From contig JAQGDQ010000129.1 in assembly GCA_030141605.1 (NCBI GenBank), positions 8,781-46,280 on the forward strand: a stretch of DNA of 37,500 nt. The letters are read 5' to 3'. A program made the translations under genes and the position numbers. The stretch comes from Tubiluchus corallicola (lineage: Eukaryota; Priapulida; Priapulimorpha; Priapulimorphida; Tubiluchidae). Of this stretch, positions 11,201-21,000 are shown piece after piece; the stretch's first letter is position 1, and every line of letters begins with the position of its first letter. A model generated the notes under the pieces. It saw only the letters and a program-made list of their open reading frames with translations, was not told the origin of the DNA and made no database searches.

Positions 11201-14200
11201 CGTTAGTCATGCTCTCATGTATACACTTTTCCTCAAACGATATAGGTAGTCGTTGCAATATGGCAGATGAATGTGTCTAAGTGTTTTTTCTGGCAGTCAT
11301 CCATCCATTTACTAATCAGACAGAGTTGCTTAAGTTCGGTCGCCAAGTATACCTCGTGCTATTCAGTTGTTTCTTTTATCCTGCGATGAGTACTGTATAG
11401 TTATCCAATCAAGCCATTTATGTAATAACTTTGGAAGTTTTTACTACTTTTGGTTTTAACCATATCCACCTTTTCTTGTGCGATGGAGCAATATCCATTC
11501 TACTCAATAATTGTGGGAATCATATCTCTGCTGATTTTTCTTCGCATTGCAACCATAAGGGAATCGACCAGAGATTCCTTTGTTCACTGACACTAACACC
11601 GTCCGCTGGTACAGGTGGCGGATTATAAAAATAGAGATGTACTTCTAACGTCTTAATGTTTTTGTAATATTATCAGTAGGAAGGTCATCGAAGATTTGGT
11701 CATCTGTCTAACGCGAGCTAGAGTGCCTTTCCAAGAAAATATATCTCCAAGAAAGAGAATAGGAACAAAAATATGTTTCACGAATTTCTCTTACTATATT
11801 TTTACCATTTCCTTAATTCCATGACTTTATAATTATTGTTCTAGACCCATGCTACGACGGGCCTTGCCAGCATAAAGGTGTTTGCCATAAACAGCCTGAT
11901 GATTACACTGGAGACCATGAATACTATTGCACATGTCCGTATGGGTGGACTGGTTATAATTGTCAAGATGTTTACGGTAGGAAAATGTTTGTTTAAGATT
12001 TTTGTACGCACGAACATTGCTATACGAACACGAATGTATATTATTTAAGCTGCTTCCATAATTGACAAACATATTGGTCTATCGCCCCGCCTCCGCTGTG
12101 ACGTGAGCACACTTAGCGGCATTCGGGAAAACAGCTCACGCTGGACAACAATTGTCTAAACTAAACTAAACTAAACTAAACTAAGACTAAGACTAAGACT
12201 AAGACTAAGACTAAGACTAAGACTAAGACTAAGACTAAGACTAAGACTAAGACTAAGACTAAGACTAAGACTAAGACTAAGACTAAGACTAAGACTAAGA
12301 CTAAGACTAAGACTAAGACTAAGACTAAGACTAAGACAAAGACTAAGACTAAGACTAAGACTAAGACTAAGACTAAGACTAAGACTAAGACTAAGACTAA
12401 GACTAAGACTAAGACTAAGACTAAGACTAAGACTAAGACTAAGACTAAGACTAAGACTAAGACTAAGACTAAGACTAAGACTAAACTAAAACTAAACTAA
12501 ACTAAACTAAACTAAACTAAACTAAACTAAACTAAAACTAAACTAAACTAAACTAAGACTAAGACTAAGACTAAGACTAAGACTAAGACTAAGACTAAGA
12601 CTAAGACTAAGACTAAGACTAAGACTAAGACTAAGACTAAGACTAAGACTAAGACTAAGACTAAGACTAAGACTAAGACTAAGACTAAGACTAAGACTAA
12701 GACTAAGACTAAGACTAAGACTAAGACTAAGACTAAGACTAAGACTAAGACTAAGACTAAGACTAAGACTAAGACTAAGACTAAGACTAAGACTAAGACT
12801 AAGACTAAGACTAAGACTAAGACTAAGACTAAGACTAAGACTAAGACTAAGACTAAGACTAAGACTAAGACTAAGACTAAGACTAAGACTAAAACTAAAC
12901 TAAACTAAACTAAACTAAACTAAACTAAACTAAACTAAACTAAAACTAAACTAAACTAAACTAAACAACATGACAGTCACAACTAATGTCTAACCGGCAG
13001 ATAAACTGATTGCACTTTTTCATAAGCACAAATTTGCAGAACAGCAGAACATCATGCCTACGATGTATTTTTTCTACATTAATTGGTCATGCGCTCGTCT
13101 TTTGTATTTTTTCGTTTGTCAGGTTACGGAAATGGAATAAATCTGATTGTTACATTCCATAGACGACCCTTATATTGAATGCCCGAGTTACATAAGTCCT
13201 CACATAATGGCATCTTTTAAAATCATAATTGTAACCAGAAAAATATCGTAAAATTAACTAATGTTACATTGATGTATGACATAAATTTTGACCACATTTG
13301 TATTAATTTTGACTATGAAGATCTCTTTGAGGTTTATACAACCTGGGCAGAATAGGAAACCTTTTGCTTTGTTTTTATAACAAATCAAATAGTTGTTTTT
13401 ATCTAACTTCCAAAGCCAAAAGCTAAACTTAACTGCGCATTTTCGTGATTGCAAAATGGTTCAATCAGCAACTCATAGACGTAAGCGTTGTGCATTTTTT
13501 CATAAACGAAACTAGATTACAGATTTCCACTATTTCTCTTGCAATTTCAATTGACAATAACAAAATCTAGAACCAGGCCAATATTTCTTCCGCTAACTAA
13601 TGAAAAGTTGAGCATTTTTCAAAACACTATTAGTCGCAGTTGTAGCTAAATGTCTCGAACGTACCTGCGTTAAATAAGTTCAGCAGGGGTGTGTGAAATA
13701 ACTTGTACGCTGATTGGGCAGTCAACGAAAATCTTTGACATTATGTTAGACGTCAATTCTTGAATTAAACATCTAGAATAAGGGCGCAATTAATTTCGGG
13801 GTATGCTGACCTAATAACGGGTCTTCTCTGATCATCTTTGTTCTGCTACTTTATTTTCTGTCTGATTCTCAAAACTTTTAGTTAGAGCTTCATTGTAGCC
13901 CGATAGGGCCCATTTCTCCGCATTACAGTAGCTATACCTGCTATTTTCTGTACTGTTAGCTGAGCTAGTCTAGCTTCAAATCTTCTGAGAAAAGTGATTG
14001 AATTCCATATTTTCAAAAAGGAAACCTGCGGAATAGGTAATTTTTAAGTATGTAATTTTTTGTAAAGACATCTAGCATGTATTTATTTTGGTTGTATATA
14101 ACAAATGTAATTATCAGGTTCGTAAGCTTAGTCTATGGTTTACAAAAGGTTTTATATTGTTTGTGAAAGTGGACGCTATTATCCTGTGAAGACAACGCAC

Positions 14201-14984
14201 AGCAAGTGAGAAAGGAATTGATGATGAACAGGACTATTAGTTTATTTGTAATTACAGCTGGAATAAACACCATTTGTGGCAAGAATCAGCGTGTCCAAAA
14301 TTCCGAATTCTGAACGTCAAGTATGGTAATATTATACTTGACTTGTTGGATACAGGAAATAGTGTCCCTGTTCAGATCTTTCGAATTATAATCCGTTTCA
14401 TAATGGAAGTCGACGCGCAGCTTTTAATGAATAATGAAAGTGAAAGTATGATAATATTATACTTGACTTGCTGGATACAGGAAATAGTGTCGCTGTTCAG
14501 ATCTTTCGAATTACAGTCCGTTTCATAATGGAAGTCGACGCTCAGCTTTTAATGAATAATGAAAGTGAAAGTGATTATTAATATCGCTGGTCATTATAGC
14601 TGGAAAGTGCCATTGTACGGAAATTTCCATACAACTACTAACGCGTTGCTAGATTTTTTTACAATTTCTACTTGTGTGAATAATATATTTACAATAGGCA
14701 GCTGCTACCATGTACCACATATCGGGCCGGATCATGACATTTTGGTCCCTCTAGGCTAATGAAATTATGGCCCCCCTCAGACGGAGCTACCCTCTAATTC
14801 GTCCGCACTTGTCTTGAATATTTTTTACTTGTGATATATACTGACATTTACATGGCTTGAAGTAAACTTAATATGAATTCGGCCTCCGTTTTTAAGTTTA
14901 AATTTTACTATAAGTTAAATGAATTATTCAGCAAAGCAAAATATTAAAATACCCATTTTTATAATATTATTAAAATAGTGTTAT

Positions 14985-15028
<44 letters not shown>

Positions 15029-18000
15029 CAATATTTTCAAAATATTAAACTGCTGGCGGTATCTCGCCGCCAAATACTAAACTACCCAGGTTGGTTCAGT
15101 ACCAGCTGAAGCGGAGGTCAAGCAGTCTATTACTCTCCTGACATCCCTACCAGAAATATGCTGTGTAAGAAAAACAATACCTTTGTTTGCAAATTACATG
15201 AAGTAGATTCATAAATAATGATGAAACAAAGTATACACTGTCATGGATTAATCTAACGGGACCAGTAAAAAAGCAGACGACCAGGCCAGACGGATAACTT
15301 AGCTTTAACAGAAACTTACATTTAACGTGAAAGGGGTGTGCAGTACAATATTATTAAACTCATTTTTCAAAAAAATTATTTTCGAAAATCTGTTAGCAGC
15401 GCCCCCAAGCTTGAGGTATCCCTAGGCTGCAGCCTACATTAGTCTATAGGATAATCACACACACACACACCAACATTTCTCAAAATTGTTTCTAGATCCA
15501 CGTGTTATCCTCAAAATAACGGAGGACATAATACAACTTTAGGACTGGACAAGCGCACTATTACACATGTCCTTATGGGAGGAAAGGCTATCCCTGCGAA
15601 ATACTTCAGAGTATGCTCTTATTGAAATTCAGCCTTTTCCTAAAATCCATACAAAGTGAAAAATGCAATCAATTTGAATATGGACGCTAACATGAATAGT
15701 ATTACCTTAGAATTAAAGTAATATTTCTTTGAGTAACTGGTTGCTTCGGGTTTATTAATGTTTTAACAGTAACTTATTATCCAGAAAGCGGCAGGGATAG
15801 ATGTAGTGTCACAACTGCTGAACATTTCAGATCCATGTGGTAACAATCCTTGTAAAAATGCTGGTCGATGCACAGCTTATGATGAAGGACATGGACATGA
15901 ACATGACTACTACTGTACTTGTTCTTATAACTGGACAGGATACCACTGTGAGGAAGTATATGGTAAGAGCCAGTACATATAAAATTTGGATGCAGACTAA
16001 AGTTCACATTTAGTCACATCATACCTATGTGTGCTGCATGCCGGAAAATACTGTCACTATTTCAGATCCATGCAGTGATAATCCTTGCAATAATGGAGGT
16101 CGATGCACAGCTTATGGCGAAGGACATAGACACGAGCATGACTACTACTGCACTTGTCCTTACAGTTGGATAGGATACCACTGTGAAGAACTTTATGGTA
16201 AATCATTAAAAAATTTGCTGTTCTTTTGCTCTTCGTTGAGTTGAATAATGCAATACAAAATCCGCAGTGAATATGCTTCTGAATGGTCTGCCGAATCCAT
16301 GCCATATTTCTCCTTATAATAATCAAGGGTGGGATGTAGCTGATGCGGAAAGGCATGGACATGTACAAGACTTATACAGCACTTGCTCTTAAAATGAATA
16401 ATGCACTGCATGCCTGCAATACTCCCTTCAAGGCATAAGCTCCTGACCATTATTTCAGATCCATGCAGGAGCAATCCTTGTAAAAATGGGGGTCAGTGTA
16501 CAGCTTATGGTGAAGGACATGGACACGAACATGACTACTACTGTACTTGTTCTTATAATTGGACAGGATACCACTGTGAGGAAGTATATGGTAAGAGCCA
16601 GTACATATAAAATTTGGATGCAGACTAAAGTTCAGATTCAATAACATGTTGCGTATGAGTACTGCAGTGGACTGCCAGAAAATATTATCGCTGTTTCAGA
16701 TCCTTGCAGTGGAAATCCTTGCAATAATGGAGGTCGATGCACGGCTTATGGCGAAGGACATAGACACGAGCATGACTACTACTGCACTTGTCCTTACAGT
16801 TGGATAGGATACCACTGTGAAGAACTTTATGGTAAATCTTGAAAAATTTGCTGTTCTTTTGCTCTTCGTTGAGTTGAATAATGCAATACAAAATCCGCAG
16901 TGAATATGCTTCTGAATGTTCTGCCGAATCCATGCCATATTTCTCCTTATAATAATCAAGGGTGGGATGTAGCTGACGCGGAAAGGCATGGACATGTACA
17001 AGACTTATACAGCACTTGCTCTTTGAATGAATAATGCACTGCATGCCTACAATACTCCCTTCAAGGCATAAGCTCCTGACCATTATTTCAGATCCATGCA
17101 GGAGCAATCCTTGTAAAAATGGGGGCCAGTGTACAGCTTATGGTGAAGGACATGGACATGAACATGACTACTACTGTACTTGTTCTTATAATTGGACAGG
17201 ATACCACTGTGAGGAAGTATATGGTAAGAGCCAGTACATATAAAATTTGGATGCAGACTAAAGTTCACATTTAATCACATCATACCTATGTGTGCTGCAT
17301 GCCGGAAAATACTGTCACTATTTCAGATCCTTGCAGTGATAACCCTTGCAATAATGGAGGTCGATGCACAGCTTATGGCGAAGGACATAGACACGAGCAT
17401 GACTACTACTGCACTTGTCCTTACAGTTGGATAGGATACCACTGTGAAGAACTTTATGGTAAATCATTAAAAAATTTGCTGTTCTTTTGCTCTTCGTTGA
17501 GTTGAATAATGCAATACAAAATCCGCAGTGAATATGCTTCTGAATGTTCTGCCGAATCCATGCCATATTTCTCCTTATAATAATCAAGGGTGGGATGTAG
17601 CTGACGCGGAAAGGCATGGACATGTACAAGACTTATACAGCACTTGCTCTTAAAATGAATAATGCACTGCATGCCTACAATACTCCCTTCAAGGCATAAG
17701 CTCCTGACCATTATTTCAGATCCATGCAGGAGCAATCCTTGTAAAAATGGGGGCCAGTGTACAGCTTATGGTGAAGGACATGGACATGAACATGACTACT
17801 ACTGTACTTGTTCTTATAATTGGACAGGATACCACTGTGAGGAAGTATATGGTAAGAGCCAGTACATATAAAATTTGGATGCAGACTAAAGTTCACATTT
17901 AATCACATCATACCTATGTGTGCTGCATGCCGGAAAATACTGTCACTATTTCAGATCCTTGCAGTAATAATCCTTGCAATAATGGAGGTCGATGCACGGC

Positions 18001-21000
18001 TTATGGTGAAGGACATAGACGTGAGCATGACTATTATTGCACGTGTCCTTACAGTTGGAAAGGATACAATTGTGAGGAAGCATATGGTAAGAGCCAGCAT
18101 ATGCAAAATTCAGATGCACATCTAGATTAAAGTTGGACATTAGTCACATGTTTAGCGGAGATAGAATGCTAGATAGTATCATCACTGTTTCGGATCCTTG
18201 CAGTGATAATGCGGCGGCAAGAGTGTGGTAGCAATTGCGCATGATGTAAGCACGCTATAGTACTTTGCAGTAATGTACAGCTTGCTGAGCTTCTAGATAT
18301 CTAGCTATTCATCTGTCTATCTTCTTTGAGCTTCTTTCTTTTCTGGTTGTCTCCATCTTTTGCTCACTTTGCCCACGATAACCTTCGCTAGCAAAATAAC
18401 TTTTGACGCCCATGTTTGGCTTTGGAGCATATTTACATGCCTGTAATTATAATTTACACTTATTAGGTTCTACTTTTAAAAACGTTGCTCATCATCATTA
18501 CATTTTAGTAAGTTGTGAATAACTACTACGTCTTTTGTTCCAGATCCATGTAGCGGTAATCCTTGCCATCACAAAGGAAAATGTACAGCTTATGGTGCAG
18601 GACACGGACACGAACACGATTATTACTGCACTTGTCCTTACGGCTGGAAAGGTTATCACTGTGAAGAAGTTTATGGTAAAGGTTTTAAACATTAATAGAT
18701 AAGTTGTTCAATATAATGACATATGCATTTAAATTTTTAGCAAGAATAAGTTTTGCTTGACTGCAATTTTGTTTCTACATCTTTTGCTACTTCAATCAAA
18801 GAATCACTGCACAGTTTTAGACACTATGTTGCAAAAGGTAAGGTTGCGTGTGCATGCACATATGCACAATATTAATTGGTAATTTCATTGAGTCAGTCTT
18901 ATTGATAAGATTTTCGTTTCACTACACTCGACACTCGACTGTAGGTAATTTCGTCAAAAATACTTCGCAATGTTTTTCAGGATCACTATCTCATTATTAA
19001 TTATATTTTGAGTGTGTATGCCTCTTAAAGCCGGACCTCATTTTGATGGACACAAAATTGTACGCTCGATCTAATTGTAGTACCTTACATTAAATTTGAT
19101 TTTAATGTTCATTGATTGGCAAATTGATGGTCGCCAACAGACTATCAATAATTACAATTATCAACGCCCAATATTGACAATAATGTTGAGCAACGTATGC
19201 ACTTCTCTCTTTTAAGACGTAAAATTTCAACGTAGGTCTCTATAATAATGAAAACCTAATTTGCCTATTAATAATTATATATATATGTATAGATCCTTGC
19301 TATCCTAACCCGTGCCATAATGATGCAGAGTGTCACGCCTTAGGGGCATCGCATAAAGGTGATCACGACTATAAATGTACGTGTGCTTATGGCTGGAAAG
19401 GATACCATTGCGAAGAAGTTTATGGTAACATTACATTTATAACATAAGATATATTTTTATCACTGCTGCATCTATTTAAACGCATTAGTATGCACATAAT
19501 ACTTTTCGAATGTTGGTCCTTTTTGAATAATTAACAAGCTGGAAATTTTGATACGATTATTGTATGGAGAAACTTTTGATATTCATTGCATGTAGCCTGC
19601 CTTTGAGTGACTTGCATCACTTTTTCTTTCAAATGCGTAACAAAAGCCAATGAATCTATGAACAGTATTGCTTATTAAAATACAAATATTTTGATCACCA
19701 TTACGAGTGCCCCATCAGTGTAATGTACTCAATTATAAATTTTTGAACTTAAAAGCTAAAATCTATTTACATTGTAATGTCTACAATTGTCATTTTTTTA
19801 CATTACACAAGTGAGATGGATACCGAAATATTTGTATTTCAGTAAACAACATCATCCGTAGGTACATTCATATTTGTTGAGTAGTGATCAGAAAATGCTC
19901 TCGTATTCGACTTCCTGGAATGACTCCATTCTGTCGGTTTTATCTGTGTCATCCGAAAATTTATATGCAGGTTACACCGTTTGTTGAACTCTTTCCTAGC
20001 TTTGACTTATTTTTCCCTCTCCTATTTTCGTTTTTTTTCAGTATAACTCATTACTTGTCTTGTTGACTTAGATCCCTGTTACCCAAACCCGTGCAATCAT
20101 GGAACGTGTCACAAACATGGAAAACATTATAAAGGCAAAGACGACTACGAATGCCACTGTAAGCCAGGGTGGGGAGGTCACCATTGCAAACAACGCTTGC
20201 CCTCCCATCTTCCTATTCATCCATTGCTGGTGGGGCCATTTCCTGGTCATGGCCACCCTGGTAAGTTGCCCTGTACGTTTTGTGTTTTAAAATGTTTTAA
20301 TAAACGGCCGACCAACTGTCTAGTTTCCTATATTTTTCTGAGTGGCAATTCTGTTTTGCATTTTGAACTCCAGATGATTTCTTTTACATTATATGTTCGG
20401 TGTATATTCGTCATATCTGTCTGTTTAGCGCAGTAAACTTTAAAACTTTGTCTGCTGTTTTGTCTGCAGTATCATGAAAGAATAATGGTATGCATGTATT
20501 ATTATAACACAGTATGCATGGTGTGTCTATGCCTGTCAGTATATGGTATTTGCCAGGTAAGTGTTAACTATTGTCATTATTATATTACAAAAATGGATTG
20601 TTAGAATCAGTTCTACAAACTCTAGAGATACTGCCAACACTCCACTTTGTATTATATTATTACCTCCTACTACCTTCTACTAGTCAGTTTTAAATTGAAC
20701 TACAGTGAAGATTAAACTACAGAAAAGTACGCATATACGATGTCATCAAACAAGATGTCATCAAACCAAGTAATTAATCTACGTTTTTAGTTCCAATTTA
20801 AGGATTTATTTATGAACAGAGGATAGTTAAAACACGTGATTTTGGTATGTTATATGTTCGTATCGTTCATAAATGTCAGTTGTTATAATAGTTTGGGATA
20901 TTTACTTAGTGGTCGGTTGTTTTTATTACAGCGTACTGATATTACGAACTCTCTTGTACATCCTGTATGTGGTATCCAGCCTTACATGGCCTTTGATTGG

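Larger units (their letters stand above)
9483..11844 (+). other. EGF gene introns 3' of exons 2 and 3
   Basis: Introns 9483-10466 (984 bp) and 10629-11844 (1216 bp) around exon 3. No further EGF exon seen. The second contains one copy of a ~200-bp dispersed repeat (10690-10880) found again at 15165-15355. Confidence 0.7.
11977..15830 (+). other. EGF gene intron 4
   Basis: The largest intron (3.85 kb). It holds the two-motif satellite, the two decayed EGF exons, the dispersed repeat copy 2, a (TA)n tract at 14987-15027 and a short (CA)n at ~15458-15470. No live exon seen between. Confidence 0.75.
15831..18210 (+). repeat. Tandem array of ~630-bp EGF units (live B, live A, dead exon)
   Basis: Starts of successive B exons are 628, 633 and 628 bp apart, and of successive A exons 634, 627 and 628 bp apart. 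Each unit runs B exon, ~103-109 bp intron, A exon, ~260 bp intron containing a dead EGF exon, then the next B exon. Introns are as conserved as exons, so whole genomic units were duplicated recently. The array begins with a lone B exon at 15831 and ends with the A/B hybrid exon and a truncated A remnant. Confidence 0.93.

Noticed and set aside
12155-12965. Interstitial telomere made of TTAGGG
   Set aside because: The motif is TTAGTC/TTTAG on the reverse strand; no TTAGGG units are present.
16057-18140. Repeated minus-strand open frames of 60-140 codons across the EGF array
   Set aside because: They are antisense shadows of the repeated EGF exons and introns; the plus strand has the Cys pattern, phase and splice sites.
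15831-18210. Regularly spaced repeats resembling a CRISPR-like array
   Set aside because: Unit length ~630 bp with coding exons and introns; eukaryotic context. It is exon duplication.
20515-20560. Possible 44-nt mini-exon between an ACAG and CAG|GTAAGT
   Set aside because: Its length does not keep the phase needed between exons 15 and 16.
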